Positions 8,005-17,081 of a stretch of 64,000 nucleotides of DNA are shown in pieces. Under the pieces are notes generated by a model, which saw only the letters and a program-made list of their open reading frames with translations, was not told the DNA's origin and did not search any database. The stretch comes from Bradyrhizobium sp. CSA207 (GTDB lineage: Bacteria > Pseudomonadota > Alphaproteobacteria > Rhizobiales > Xanthobacteraceae). The stretch covers positions 124,001 through 188,000 of the forward strand of contig NZ_JAACFT010000007.1 in assembly GCF_029051685.1 (NCBI RefSeq), read 5' to 3'. How positions within the stretch are numbered: the first letter of the stretch is position 1; each line of letters opens with the position of its first letter. A program made the position numbers and the translations under genes.

Positions 8005-8126
8005 CCCCGTCATTGCGAGGAGCTCGCGACAAAATTGCGTAGCAATTTTGCGCTGATGCGACGAAGCAATCCTACTGCCTCTGCGGAAGCAGTCTGGATT
8101 GCTTCGCTTCGTTCGCAATGACGGGG
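8005..8126. repeat. Long imperfect palindrome (CGTCATTGCGAG family), copy with nested hairpin
   Basis: Perfect 14-bp outer arms CCCCGTCATTGCGA (8005-8018) and TCGCAATGACGGGG (8113-8126) flank inner GAAGCAATCC/GGATTGCTTC arms. The left half contains an extra small perfect hairpin, AAAATTGC GTA GCAATTTT, absent from the related copy at 14320-14405. It separates the convergent trmO and HIT genes. Confidence 0.8.
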
Positions 8127-8133
8127 GAGGCGA

Positions 8134-8562
8134 TCAGCCCGCCTTCAACGCCGCGATCAGCTTGTCGGCGTTCTCTTCCAACACCTTGACGTCTTCCTTG
8201 CGGCTTGCGGGCGGCAGCATTGCTACGCCGTCATGGCGGGGCATCACGTGCATGTGCAAATGAAACACCACCTGTCCACCGGCGGGCTCGTTGAACTGCT
8301 GCACGGTGATGCCGTCGGCCTTGAACGCCTTCATCGCGGCAGCCGCGATCTTGTGCGCGCCGCGGGCGACGTGGGCGTAGTCGTCAGCCGTGACGTCGAG
8401 GATGTTGCGGGCAGGGGTCTTCGGGATCACCAGCGTGTGGCCGGTCACGCGCGGCATGATGTCGAGGAAGGCGAAGACGTGCTCGTCCTCGTAGACCTTG
8501 TAGCAGGGAAATTCGCCACGCAGGATCTTTGCAAAGATGTTGTTGGGATCGTAGGCGGTCAT
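8134..8562 (-). CDS. HIT family protein
   Basis: This 142-residue protein has the histidine triad HLHMHVMPR (HxHxH) of nucleotide hydrolases and transferases in the HIT superfamily. The usual flanking segments FAKILRGEFPCYKVYEDE near the N-terminus and DIMPRVTGHTLVIPK are present, placing it in the Hint-like branch. It probably hydrolyses adenosine phosphoramidate-type substrates in the cytoplasm. The start MTAYDPNN at 8562 is chosen by family alignment; the frame stays open upstream but that part has no similarity. Confidence 0.88.
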   Translation of the reverse strand: MTAYDPNNIFAKILRGEFPCYKVYEDEHVFAFLDIMPRVTGHTLVIPKTPARNILDVTADDYAHVARGAHKIAAAAMKAFKADGITVQQFNEPAGGQVVFHLHMHVMPRHDGVAMLPPASRKEDVKVLEENADKLIAALKAG

Positions 8563-8614
8563 GGCGGCGGCTCCTCGAAACTTTGCGCTTACTGTCACCA
8601 GACAAGTGGGGGCG

Positions 8615-9871
8615 TCAAGGCGCCTCGTCGGCGTCCTTTCGGAACGGTCCCATGTCGGCCAGCTCACGTCCGGCTTCCGCAACGTAGGCGCGTTCGCGCT
8701 TGAGGTAATCGTCGATGGCGCGGCGCAGGCCCGGGTCGGCGATGAAGTGGGCGGAGTAGGTGGTGCGCGGCAGGTAGCCGCGCGCGATCTTGTGCTCGCC
8801 CTGCGCGCCGGCCTCGACATGCCTCAGGCCGCGTTTGATCGCGAAATCGATCGCCTGATAATAGCAGACTTCGAAATGCAGGAACGGATGATGCTCGATC
8901 GCGCCCCAGTTGCGGCCGAACAGCGTGTCCGAGCCGATGAAGTTGATCGCGCCCGCGATCCAGCGGTCGTTGCGGCGGGCCATGACGAGCAGCACGTCCT
9001 GGCTCATGGTCTCGCCGATCAGCGAGAAGAATTCGCGCGTCAGATACGGCCGGCCCCATTTGCGCGAGCCTGTCTCCATGTAGAAGGCGAAGAAGGCGTC
9101 CCAGGCATCCTCGGTGATGTCGCTTCCCGTGAGCGAGTGGATGGTGACGTCGGCGGCCAGCGCCTCGCGCCGCTCGCGTTTGATCGATTTGCGATGGCGT
9201 GAGTTCAGGGTGGCGAGGAAGTCATCGAAGGTCGCAAAGCCCTCATTGTGCCAGTGGAACTGCTGGTCGGTGCGCTGGAGGAAGCCGTGCTTGGCGAGCA
9301 GTTTCCATTCGGCCTCAAGCGCGAACGTCACGTGGACGGAGGAGGCCTTGCTGACCCCGCACAGCGCCACCAGCCCGCTTGCCAGCGCCTCCGCGATGCG
9401 CTCACGATCGACGCCGTCGCGGATCAGGAGCCGCGGCCCGGTCGCCGGCGTGAAGGGAACCGAGACTTGCAGCTTTGGATAATAGCGCCCGCCGGCGCGC
9501 TCATAGGCATCCGCCCAGCCGCGGTCGAAGACGTATTCGCCTTGCGAATGCGATTTCAGATAGCAGGGCACGATGCCGGCGACGCGGCCGTCGATCTTGG
9601 CCACGAGGTGCCGCGGCCCCCAGCCGGTGCGGATGGTCGCCGAACCCGACTTCTCGACCGCAGAGAGAAATGCGTGCGAGACGAAGGGGTTATAGGCAAT
9701 TTTTGAGAGACCGGCGGAATCGCCTGGGAGCCCGGATGAGGTTCCCTTGCCATGTCCGTTCTTGCCATGTCCGTTGCAGGCCTTGCCGGGATTTGCGCAG
9801 GCGTCCCAGTCGTCAGGTGACACTTCGCCGATGGACGGTACGGCTTCGAGGGTGATTTCGGATGATGCCAT
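8615..9871 (-). CDS. FemAB-like GNAT-fold N-acyltransferase
   Basis: A 418-residue protein of the family often called peptidoglycan biosynthesis/recognition protein (PF04339, COG3146). The C-terminal GNAT-like half includes the SRHRKSIKRERREAL segment, the GRPYLTREFF segment, and VCYYQAIDFAIKRGLRHVEAG followed by GEHKIARGY. These are diagnostic of the family. The true acceptor is unknown; an amino-acyl or acyl transfer role is inferred. The N-terminal 50 residues contain a Gly/Asn/Lys-rich stretch (NGHGKNGHGKG) that looks like a local insertion. The start MASSEITLEAV was preferred over a TTG 12 codons upstream. Confidence 0.78.
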   Translation of the reverse strand: MASSEITLEAVPSIGEVSPDDWDACANPGKACNGHGKNGHGKGTSSGLPGDSAGLSKIAYNPFVSHAFLSAVEKSGSATIRTGWGPRHLVAKIDGRVAGIVPCYLKSHSQGEYVFDRGWADAYERAGGRYYPKLQVSVPFTPATGPRLLIRDGVDRERIAEALASGLVALCGVSKASSVHVTFALEAEWKLLAKHGFLQRTDQQFHWHNEGFATFDDFLATLNSRHRKSIKRERREALAADVTIHSLTGSDITEDAWDAFFAFYMETGSRKWGRPYLTREFFSLIGETMSQDVLLVMARRNDRWIAGAINFIGSDTLFGRNWGAIEHHPFLHFEVCYYQAIDFAIKRGLRHVEAGAQGEHKIARGYLPRTTYSAHFIADPGLRRAIDDYLKRERAYVAEAGRELADMGPFRKDADEAP

Positions 9872-10059
9872 CGTGCCCAAGATCGTGCATTGCAGCAGCG
9901 ACTTCAAGAGGCGGACCCCTCTCGTGCTCCGGACGCAGCGCAGCGCCCTTCAGCGGTGCGCTGCGTCCGGGGCCCAATGCCGAACCGAATTCGCGGAGAA
10001 GTCCCGGCTCTGCGCAGCAACCCTACGCGTTGCAGCGCGTCCGGGACACGGGCAACTCC

Positions 10060-10806
10060 CTACGGCACGAATCCCTCGAAGATCATTTGATCCGCATACT
10101 GCCCGACCCGCGTCCGCTGCTCCGGCGTGCGCACGGTCCAGCCGAGCAGGGCGCAGCCGAACACGTTACGGGCGATCCAGGGCGCGGGCGCCGGGAGGTG
10201 GTCGACCTTGAAGGCGACGAAATGCGGCTGGGTCTGCAGGCCGTGGCGGAGGGACAGCATGCTGTCGCGCTGCGCCTGCGTCAGCTTCGCCCAATATTCG
10301 TCCTCGTAGGTCCGCTGCGCGACGATGCCGCGGGGGCGCGAGGGCAGCAACTCGCGCAGGGCCAGCACCTGGTCGGGATCGAAGGACATGCCCACGGCGG
10401 GGCCATCGTAGGACGGCAGGACCTCGGCCATCCGCGTTACCAGCTTGCGGTCTCCGTCAAAACGGCTCTTCACCTCGATCACCAGCGGCACGCGGCCGGC
10501 AACCACGGAGCAGAGGTCGCCGAGCGACATCATCCGCTCGGTGGTGTCCTTGAACGTGAGGGCCTTCAGCTCAGCCGCAGTCCTCTCGACCAGCTCGCCA
10601 GTCGCCTCGGTGAGGCGGCCGAGCGCATGGTCATGGTGCACCATCGCCTCGCCGTCGGCGGAGAGCTGGATGTCGACCTCGATCGAAAAATTGCCCGCGA
10701 TCGCAGCCTGCACCGCGCCCGGCATGTTCTCCACGATACCGCGTGAGATGTCATGCAGGCCGCGATGGGCAACCGGACGGGCCGTCAGCCAATCAGGAGC
10801 GCGCAA
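10060..10806 (-). CDS. Glycerophosphodiester phosphodiesterase
   Basis: This protein (248 aa) should hydrolyse glycerophosphodiesters to glycerol-3-phosphate and an alcohol. It shows the GDPD pattern: AHRGLHD, FSIEVDIQLSADGEAMVHHD (catalytic Glu and Asp of the metal site, then the His) and LVIEVKSRF. The C-terminal VRTPEQ segment is typical of the short bacterial form. A TTG start (complement of 10804-10806) gives LRAPDWLTARP and has GGAGCG upstream; it begins 16 bases after the RidA stop, so the two genes form an operon. The frame continues further upstream but would then overlap RidA. Confidence 0.85.
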   Translation of the reverse strand: MRAPDWLTARPVAHRGLHDISRGIVENMPGAVQAAIAGNFSIEVDIQLSADGEAMVHHDHALGRLTEATGELVERTAAELKALTFKDTTERMMSLGDLCSVVAGRVPLVIEVKSRFDGDRKLVTRMAEVLPSYDGPAVGMSFDPDQVLALRELLPSRPRGIVAQRTYEDEYWAKLTQAQRDSMLSLRHGLQTQPHFVAFKVDHLPAPAPWIARNVFGCALLGWTVRTPEQRTRVGQYADQMIFEGFVP

Positions 10807-10822
10807 GGCCGTTCGCTCCGCG

Positions 10823-11290
10823 TCAGGCGACCTCGAACACGGCTTCGACCTCGACCGCTGCATCCGCGGGCAGCGAGGCGACGCCGACGGTGGTGCGGGC
10901 GTGGCGGCCCTTGTCGCCAAAGGCGGCGACCATCAGGTCGGAGGCGCCGTTCAGGACCTTCGGTCCGTCCAGGAAGTCGGGCGCCGAGTTGATGAAGCCG
11001 CCAAGGCGCACAACGCGCACGACCTTGTCGAGGTCGCCGAGCGCCGCCTTGACCTGGGCCAGCAGGTTGACGGCACAGCCGCGCGCGGCCGCCGCGCCCT
11101 GTTCGATCGGGACGTCAGCGCCCAGCTTGCCCTTGGCGATCAGCTTGCCGGCGGGATCGAAGCAGACCTGGCCGGAGACGAACAGCAAATTGCCGGTGCG
11201 CACGAACGGCACGTAGTTGGCCACGGGGGTGGGGGCCTCGTGCAGCTTGATGCCCTGTTCCGCCAGTTTCTGCTCGACCGTGCCCGCCAT
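10823..11290 (-). CDS. RidA family protein (YjgF-like)
   Basis: A 155-residue RidA/YjgF-family protein, a trimeric deaminase fold that clears reactive enamine/imine intermediates. The core pattern VRTGNLLFVSGQV, GCAVNLLAQVKAALG and the conserved ARTTVGVASLP near the C-terminus are present; the arginine of ARTTVG matches the substrate-carboxylate-binding residue of active RidA proteins. ATG at 11290 has GAGGTCGAG upstream. It is the first gene of a two-gene unit with the phosphodiesterase. Confidence 0.88.
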   Translation of the reverse strand: MAGTVEQKLAEQGIKLHEAPTPVANYVPFVRTGNLLFVSGQVCFDPAGKLIAKGKLGADVPIEQGAAAARGCAVNLLAQVKAALGDLDKVVRVVRLGGFINSAPDFLDGPKVLNGASDLMVAAFGDKGRHARTTVGVASLPADAAVEVEAVFEVA

Positions 11291-11546
11291 GTCTCGACCT
11301 CGATATCCCAAAATTCATTTCGCCCCGGTGCCACTTTTCGCGGCCGGGTGCGCCCTGTTTCGCCCATCATGCCGCCACATGCAAGCAAGCCCGGTGCCGG
11401 CGGTGGGAGGCTAGGCCCGGGCCGCATTTTCCTGAGGCGGGACAGGAGGTTCAACGACGCGCCGCAATTATACGTGAAACCGCCGCAGTTGCGACGCATT
11501 GGAACGGTCATTAAAGTGTCGAATCTGCGCTTCCCAAGGGACAGAC

Positions 11547-12395
11547 ATGGTGCACCTTTTCCGGACTTCGCTCGGTGTGATGGCGCTCGCGGCGGCCGCT
11601 TTCGGGGCCGGCGGCAGGGCTGACGCAGCCAGCGGTCCGTTCCTGGCGCACCAGGCGCTCTACGATCTGAGCCTCGTGAAATCGCGCTCGAATTCGATCA
11701 ACAGCGCGCGCGGCCGCATCCTCTACAATTTCGGTGGAAGCTCTTGCGAGGGCTATACGTCCGAATTCCGCCAGGTCTCCGAGCTCGACAGCGGCGAGGG
11801 CAAGGTCACGCTGAGCGATCTGCGCTCCAATTCCTGGGAGGACGCTGCGGGCAAAAGCTATCGCTTCAAGATCGAGACGCGGATGAACGAGGCCGACGCC
11901 GGCCGGGTCGATGGCTCGGCGGAACGCGACGGCGACCATATCAACGTCAAGCTGAAGCTGCCGGCGCCGAAGAGTTTTACGCTCGACGGCAAGGTCGTAT
12001 TCCCGACCGAGCAGATCCAGCGCATCATCGCCGCCGCCAAGGACGGCAAGTCGCTGCTGGAACTCTCCGTCTATGACGGCTCCGACGACGGGCAGAAGGT
12101 CTACAACACGCTGACCGTAATCGGCCAGCCGATCGCCGCCGACCGCGCAGCCTCCTCGCCCGATCCGTCAACCTCGGACGAGCACATGAAATCGCTGAAG
12201 CGCTGGCCCGTCACCGTCAGCTATTTCGACCGCGACGCCCAGCAGAAGGAGGGCGAGCAGACCCCGGTCTATGCGATGGCGTTCGAGCTCTACGAAAACG
12301 GCGTCTCCCGCCAACTCGTGCTCGATTACAATGATTTCGTCATCTCCGGCGCGATGGGCAAATTCGACGTCAAGGACAGCAAGCCCTGCAATTGA
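11547..12395 (+). CDS. eipB: Cell envelope integrity protein EipB (DUF1849)
   Basis: This 282-residue periplasmic protein matches the DUF1849/EipB family, which forms a spiral beta-barrel needed for envelope integrity in Brucella. A signal peptide covers residues 1 to about 27 (cut near ADAAS). The two conserved cysteines that make the structural disulfide are at Cys67 (SSCEGY) and Cys281 (four residues from the end, KPCN), in agreement with the spacing of Brucella EipB. An AAGGGA ribosome-binding site precedes ATG 11547. It stands alone with about 235 bases before the next gene. Confidence 0.88.
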   Translation: MVHLFRTSLGVMALAAAAFGAGGRADAASGPFLAHQALYDLSLVKSRSNSINSARGRILYNFGGSSCEGYTSEFRQVSELDSGEGKVTLSDLRSNSWEDAAGKSYRFKIETRMNEADAGRVDGSAERDGDHINVKLKLPAPKSFTLDGKVVFPTEQIQRIIAAAKDGKSLLELSVYDGSDDGQKVYNTLTVIGQPIAADRAASSPDPSTSDEHMKSLKRWPVTVSYFDRDAQQKEGEQTPVYAMAFELYENGVSRQLVLDYNDFVISGAMGKFDVKDSKPCN

Positions 12396-12629
12396 GGGGC
12401 GAGACGTCGCGGCTAGGCAGTTCACAATCTGTCACCGTCAGGTGCGCGATCGGCGGCGCAATTGCGCCGCGCGCGATGCGTTCGCACCGCAGGCTTCGCA
12501 CCTCAGAATGACGGAACGAATCATGACGCGGATGCCGCCCCTCATTGTGAATTGTGCCCGCGCCGCAGACCGGTACCATGCACTCGCTGCCGTGGAACAC
12601 GGGAGCCAGCATAGCGACCGGGAGGCGAC

Positions 12630-14294
12630 ATGAGCGGGCAGGAGCGCAAGGCGAAGGGGTCGGACCTGTTTGTCGCGGCACTGGAGAATGAAGGTGTCGA
12701 TCGCATCTTCGGCGTTCCCGGCGAGGAAAATCTCGATTTCGTGGAATCGCTCCGCACCTCCAGGATCGAGCTGGTTCTGACACGGCACGAGCAGGCCGCC
12801 GCCTTCATGGCCGCGACGCATGGTCGGCTGACCGGCAAGCCCGGCGTCTGTCTGTCGACGCTCGGCCCGGGCGCGCTCAACCTGTCCACGGGAGCTGCCT
12901 ATGCGCATCTCGGCGCGATGCCGATGATTCTGATCACCGGCCAGAAGCCGATCATGAGCAGCCGGCAGGCGCGCTTTCAGATCGTCGACGTGGTCGCGAC
13001 CATGAAGCCGCTGACGAAGCTGTCGCGGCAGATCATCAGCGCCTCCAGCATCCCGACCGTGGTCCGCGACGCCTTTCGCGTGGCGATGGAGGAGCGGCCG
13101 GGTCCGGTGCATCTCGAATTGCCGGAGGACATCGCAGGCGATGAAGTGCCTTTCGTGCCTGTGATCCCGGTCCATCCGATCGAAATCCCGGTCGCCCATC
13201 GCGCCGCGCTCGACCGCGCCGCCGAGATGATCTTGGCCGCAAAACATCCGTTGGTGATGATGGGCGCTGCGACCAGCCGGCCGCGCGCGACCCACGGCAT
13301 CGCAAGCTTCGTGCGGCGGACCGGCATTCCGTTCTTCACCACGCAGATGGGCAAGGGCACGGTGCCCGGCGGCACCAATCTCTACATGGGCACCGCGGCG
13401 CTGTCCGAGCGCGACTACGTTCACGAGGCCATCGATGCCGCCGACCTGATCGTGGCGATCGGTCACGATCCGATCGAGAAGCCGCCCTTCATCATGGGGC
13501 CGTCGGGGCCCAAGGTCATTCACGTCAGCTACACCTCGGCCAGCGTCGAGCAGGTTTATTTCCCGGATGCCGAGCTCGTCGGCGACGTCGGCCCGAGCCT
13601 GGAACTGCTCGCCGATCGCGTCGAAGGCAGGCTGCCGCAGGCGGCGGCGCTGTTGCCGCTGCGCGAAAAAATCCTCTCTCACATCGCCGACCGCGCCACC
13701 GAGGCGCGCTGGCCGCCGACGCCGCAGCGCATCGTGCACGACATCCGGCAGGTGATGCCGGAGAACGGCATCGTCGCGCTCGACAACGGCATGTACAAGA
13801 TCTGGTTCGCGCGCAACTACCGCACCCGTGTCGCCAACACGCTGCTGCTCGATAACGCACTGGCGACGATGGGTGCTGGTCTGCCGTCGGCGATGATGGC
13901 CGCGATGCTCTATCCGGACCGCCGCGTGCTCGCGGTCGCCGGCGACGGCGGCTTCATGATGAACAGCCAGGAGATGGAAACCGCCGTCCGCCTCAAGCTT
14001 AACCTGGTCGTGCTGGTGCTCGAGGACAACGCCTACGGCATGATCCGCTGGAAGCAGGCCGTCGATCATTTCGCCGATTTCGGCATGACTTTTGGCAATC
14101 CCGATTTCGTCCTGTATGCAAAAGCCTATGGCGCCAAGGGGCATCGCATCGAGAGCGTCGACAGCTTTGCCCCGACACTCGATGCTGCCTTCAAGGAGGG
14201 CGGCGTGCACCTGGTCTCGATCCCGATCGACTATACGGAGAACGTGCGGGTGCTCGTCGACGAGTTGCGGGCGCGGGAGAAGTCGAAGGCGTGA
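12630..14294 (+). CDS. Acetolactate synthase large subunit-like thiamine-diphosphate enzyme
   Basis: A 554-residue ThDP-dependent enzyme. The cofactor-activating Glu54 lies in LTRHEQAAAFMA, and the ThDP/Mg motif GDGGFMMNSQ ... EDNAYG sits near residues 440-473. Overall it resembles catabolic acetolactate synthase (AlsS), condensing two pyruvates, but no small regulatory subunit or acetolactate decarboxylase is adjacent, so another 2-oxoacid substrate is possible. ATG 12630 has a GGGAGG ribosome-binding site. The following gap carries a palindromic repeat. Confidence 0.82.
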   Translation: MSGQERKAKGSDLFVAALENEGVDRIFGVPGEENLDFVESLRTSRIELVLTRHEQAAAFMAATHGRLTGKPGVCLSTLGPGALNLSTGAAYAHLGAMPMILITGQKPIMSSRQARFQIVDVVATMKPLTKLSRQIISASSIPTVVRDAFRVAMEERPGPVHLELPEDIAGDEVPFVPVIPVHPIEIPVAHRAALDRAAEMILAAKHPLVMMGAATSRPRATHGIASFVRRTGIPFFTTQMGKGTVPGGTNLYMGTAALSERDYVHEAIDAADLIVAIGHDPIEKPPFIMGPSGPKVIHVSYTSASVEQVYFPDAELVGDVGPSLELLADRVEGRLPQAAALLPLREKILSHIADRATEARWPPTPQRIVHDIRQVMPENGIVALDNGMYKIWFARNYRTRVANTLLLDNALATMGAGLPSAMMAAMLYPDRRVLAVAGDGGFMMNSQEMETAVRLKLNLVVLVLEDNAYGMIRWKQAVDHFADFGMTFGNPDFVLYAKAYGAKGHRIESVDSFAPTLDAAFKEGGVHLVSIPIDYTENVRVLVDELRAREKSKA

Positions 14295-14319
14295 TTTTGT
14301 GCGATGCTCTGGCCATCCT

Positions 14320-14405
14320 CGTCATTGCGAGCGAAGCGAAGCAATCCAGGCTGTCTCCGCGAAGGCAGTCTGGATTGCTTCGTCGCTTTGCTCCTCGCAA
14401 TGACG
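14320..14405. repeat. Long imperfect palindrome (CGTCATTGCGAG family)
   Basis: Outer arms CGTCATTGCGAG (14320-14331) and CTCGCAATGACG (14394-14405) pair perfectly over 12 bp, with inner arms GAAGCAATCCAG / CTGGATTGCTTC. This is the plain form of the element also seen at 8005-8126. It lies between two same-strand genes. Confidence 0.85.
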
Positions 14406-14476
14406 GAGTATGACGACCGGACCGAGTACGATAACAAGTTGCGTCGATATCATCCAACCAACAACAGGAATATGAG

Positions 14477-14824
14477 ATGACGCGCGTTCGCTGTATCACC
14501 GAGATGGGCATGGGAGTCGACGTCCACGGCAAGGACGCCACCAAGGCAGCGAAGCGCGCGGTGTCGGATGCGATCAGGCATTCGAGCCTTGGCTTCTTCC
14601 GGATGATCGGCAAGACCGCGAACGACATGTTCGTCGACGTCACCATCGCGGTGCCCAACCCTGAGGCGGTCGACAAGGAAGCCGTCGCCAAGGAGCTTCC
14701 TTACGGCACGGTGACCGTCAACGCGGTCAAGGGCGGGCTGGAGATTCCCTCGGCCGCGGAACAGGCCAACGACCCCATCCTCATCGCCAATGCTGCCGTC
14801 ATCGTCAGCTTCGACAAGGACTAG
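14477..14824 (+). CDS. Lin0512 family protein
   Basis: A 115-residue protein of the Lin0512 family (PF09585), recognised from the start RVRCITEMGMGVDVHGKDATKAA, the central FRMIGKTANDMFVDVTIAVP and the end AVIVSFDKD. The function of the family is unknown. The next gene, an acetyltransferase, begins 4 bases after the stop, so the two are co-transcribed. Confidence 0.8.
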   Translation: MTRVRCITEMGMGVDVHGKDATKAAKRAVSDAIRHSSLGFFRMIGKTANDMFVDVTIAVPNPEAVDKEAVAKELPYGTVTVNAVKGGLEIPSAAEQANDPILIANAAVIVSFDKD

Positions 14825-14828
14825 GCCG

Positions 14829-15521
14829 GTGTCCAACAGTGATGAGACGCTGCTGGATCGTCCGATCTGGAGTGCACTGACAACCAGCCAGAAGCATCTC
14901 GCGGAAGGCAGCACGCGCGCGTTGCGCTATCCCGTGGCGATGACGCCGTTCGCCGATATGGTCGACGTGTCGGCGGCAAGCTTCGCCGCGCTCGGTGAAC
15001 TCCTGTCGGGCTCGCAGGTCGCCGTGCTGTTCACGCCCGAGCCCGTCGACGTTCCCGACGGGTTCAAGGTCGTGCTCGCCGAAAGCGGCGAGCAGATGAT
15101 CGGCTCGCCGGCCGATAGTCCGCTTCGCGATGCCGAGATTGTCACGCTCGGCGCAGCCGATGTTCCCGCCATGATGGCGTTGACCGAACTGACCAAGCCC
15201 GGCCCGTTTGCCGCTCGCACGCACGAACTCGGCACGTTCCTCGGCATCCGTGCCGGCGGCGAACTGGTCGCGATGGCGGGCGAGCGGATGAAGCCGGGAA
15301 ATTTCACCGAGATGACCGCGGTCTGCGTGCATCCTGCGCATCGCGGCCGGGGCTATGCGCAGGCCTTGCTCGCGGCCGTAGCGCGCCAGATCGAGGCGCG
15401 CGGCGAAATTCCGTTCCTGCACGTGTTCTCGAGCAACGCGTCGGCGATCGCGCTGTATCAGCGGCAGGGGATGACAATCCGCCGCCGCCTGTACGTGACC
15501 GCGCTGATGAAGCAGGAATGA
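14829..15521 (+). CDS. GNAT family N-acetyltransferase
   Basis: A 230-residue acetyltransferase using acetyl-CoA. The acetyl-CoA-binding core is EMTAVCVHPAHRGRGYAQAL, with the R-G-x-G pyrophosphate loop, followed by the FLHVFSSNASAIALYQRQG beta-bulge/Tyr region typical of FR47-like enzymes. The N-terminal 90 residues are a less conserved lid region. A GTG start at 14829 is chosen because it lies just after the upstream stop and near an AAGGAC. The acceptor is unknown. Confidence 0.85.
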   Translation: MSNSDETLLDRPIWSALTTSQKHLAEGSTRALRYPVAMTPFADMVDVSAASFAALGELLSGSQVAVLFTPEPVDVPDGFKVVLAESGEQMIGSPADSPLRDAEIVTLGAADVPAMMALTELTKPGPFAARTHELGTFLGIRAGGELVAMAGERMKPGNFTEMTAVCVHPAHRGRGYAQALLAAVARQIEARGEIPFLHVFSSNASAIALYQRQGMTIRRRLYVTALMKQE

Positions 15522-15591
15522 GCGCTATTCGCCGAGCTTCATTCCCGGCGATTTCGCGCTATATCCATCTCAACACAATTTGGGGAAACAC

Positions 15592-16776
15592 ATGGACGCC
15601 AGGACGACCGATTTTTCCGCCGCACGGACGGCGATGCAGCGTTATGTTGATCAGGAGATCATCCCCGGCGTGTCCTGGGCGGTGCTGCGTGGCCGCGAAA
15701 TCGTCGACCAGCAATGCGTCGGCTTTGCCGACCGCGAGGCCGACACCGCATTGCGGCCCGACCACATTTTCCGCGCGTTCTCCAACACCAAGATTTTCGT
15801 TACCTGCGCGGTCATGCTGTTGGTCGAGGAGGGGCGCATCGGGCTCAATGATGCGATCGAGAAATTCCTGCCGCAACTCGGCAATCGCAAGGTCCTGAAG
15901 CAGGGTGCGGCGAGCCTCGCCGACGCCGAGCCGGCCAGGAGCCCGATCACGATCCGGCAACTTCTGACCCACACCTCGGGTCTCAGCTATGGCATCTTCG
16001 ATCCCGGCACGGTGCTGTTCAAGGGCTACAACGAGACGCGGGTGCTCAATCCGTTGACGCCGCTGACCGACCTGATCGACGGGCTCGCCGATCTGCCGCT
16101 GTCCTATCATCCCGGCACGGGCTGGGAATATTCGGTGGCCACCGACGTGCTCGGCCGCGTTGTGGAGGTCGTCTCGGGCAAGTCGCTGGATGCCTTCCTC
16201 AAGACGCGCATCTTCGATCCGCTCGGCATGGTCGATACCGGCTTCTACGTGCCGGAGGCGGAGCAGGGCAGGCTGGTCGCACTCTACACCGGCGCCGACG
16301 TGCTCGATCCAATGAAGCCCGGCCTCACGCGTGCCGACAATCTGCCCTTTCCGCAGGCCTATCGGCGTCAATTCCCGCGGCTGTCTGGCGGCGGCGGCCT
16401 GGTCTCGACCTTGCCCGACATGCTCGCGCTGGTGCGCGCGCTGTTGTCGGGCTCGGACGCGCTCCTCAAGCCGGAGACGCTGCGGCAGATGATGACGAAC
16501 CAGTTGCCTGCAGGGCAGACCATTCGCTTCGCCAATCTCGGCCCCATCCCCGGCAAGGGTTTTGGCCTCGGCGGCGCCGTCACGTTCGCACCGACGCCCC
16601 TCGATCCCGCAAATTCGACCGGCGAATTCCAGTGGGGCGGGCTCGCCGGTACCCATTGGTGGATATGCCCGCAGGCCAATACCGCCGGGGTGCTGATGGC
16701 CCAGCGCTACATGGGCTTCTGGAATCCGTTCTTCTTCGAGTTCAAGCGGCTGGCCTACCAGGCGGCCGGGAGCTGA
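15592..16776 (+). CDS. Serine hydrolase, class C beta-lactamase-related
   Basis: A 394-residue protein of the beta-lactamase/transpeptidase-like fold. The nucleophile motif S-x-x-K is SNTK (residues 64-67), the second motif is YSV in WEYSVATD, and a H/KTG-like element GLAGTHWW lies near the C-terminus. There is no signal peptide, so it is more likely a cytoplasmic esterase or amidohydrolase than a drug-resistance enzyme. ATG 15592 follows GGGGAA at good spacing. Confidence 0.82.
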   Translation: MDARTTDFSAARTAMQRYVDQEIIPGVSWAVLRGREIVDQQCVGFADREADTALRPDHIFRAFSNTKIFVTCAVMLLVEEGRIGLNDAIEKFLPQLGNRKVLKQGAASLADAEPARSPITIRQLLTHTSGLSYGIFDPGTVLFKGYNETRVLNPLTPLTDLIDGLADLPLSYHPGTGWEYSVATDVLGRVVEVVSGKSLDAFLKTRIFDPLGMVDTGFYVPEAEQGRLVALYTGADVLDPMKPGLTRADNLPFPQAYRRQFPRLSGGGGLVSTLPDMLALVRALLSGSDALLKPETLRQMMTNQLPAGQTIRFANLGPIPGKGFGLGGAVTFAPTPLDPANSTGEFQWGGLAGTHWWICPQANTAGVLMAQRYMGFWNPFFFEFKRLAYQAAGS

Positions 16777-16871
16777 TCGCGAAAGAATTGTTGGGCCCCG
16801 CGAATCCTTTCCGGCCTTCGCACCCTCTTGTCTGTCGAGGCATTTCGCCTCGGCTCATGCCGGAGGATGTG

Positions 16872-17081
16872 ATGGGATTCTACAGGAAGAATATCGGCGG
16901 CCTGCATCAGGCGTTGCGGATTGCGCTCGGAGTTGCGGTTACGATCAGCGCATTGGTGTATCTCGCCGGGATCGCGGCGTGGCTGGTCGCACTCGGTGGC
17001 GCAGGCTTCGCTCTGACCGGCCTCGTCGGCTATTGCCCGATGTGTGCGATGGCCGGCATCGGAAGGGGAGGCGTATCGTGA
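16872..17081 (+). CDS. DUF2892 (YgaP-like) small membrane protein
   Basis: A 69-residue protein with two hydrophobic helices (about 18-34 and 36-52) followed by GYCPMCAMAGIG, the Cys-containing end common in the DUF2892/YgaP transmembrane family. ATG 16872 is preceded by GGAGG. Its stop TGA overlaps the GTG start of the sigma factor gene, so the two are translationally coupled. The paired cysteines face a role in redox or sulfur handling, which is inference. Confidence 0.8.
   Translation: MGFYRKNIGGLHQALRIALGVAVTISALVYLAGIAAWLVALGGAGFALTGLVGYCPMCAMAGIGRGGVS

Noticed and set aside
12396..12629. Possible further palindromic repeat (GGCGCAATTGCGCC and CTCAGAATGACGG ends)
   Set aside because: Only scattered pieces of a repeat are visible and the arms do not pair over a useful length, so it is at best a decayed copy.
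12438..14210. 590-codon minus-strand frame opposite the acetolactate-synthase-like gene
   Set aside because: The composition (His, Arg, Asp-rich) and lack of any motif mark it as an antisense shadow.
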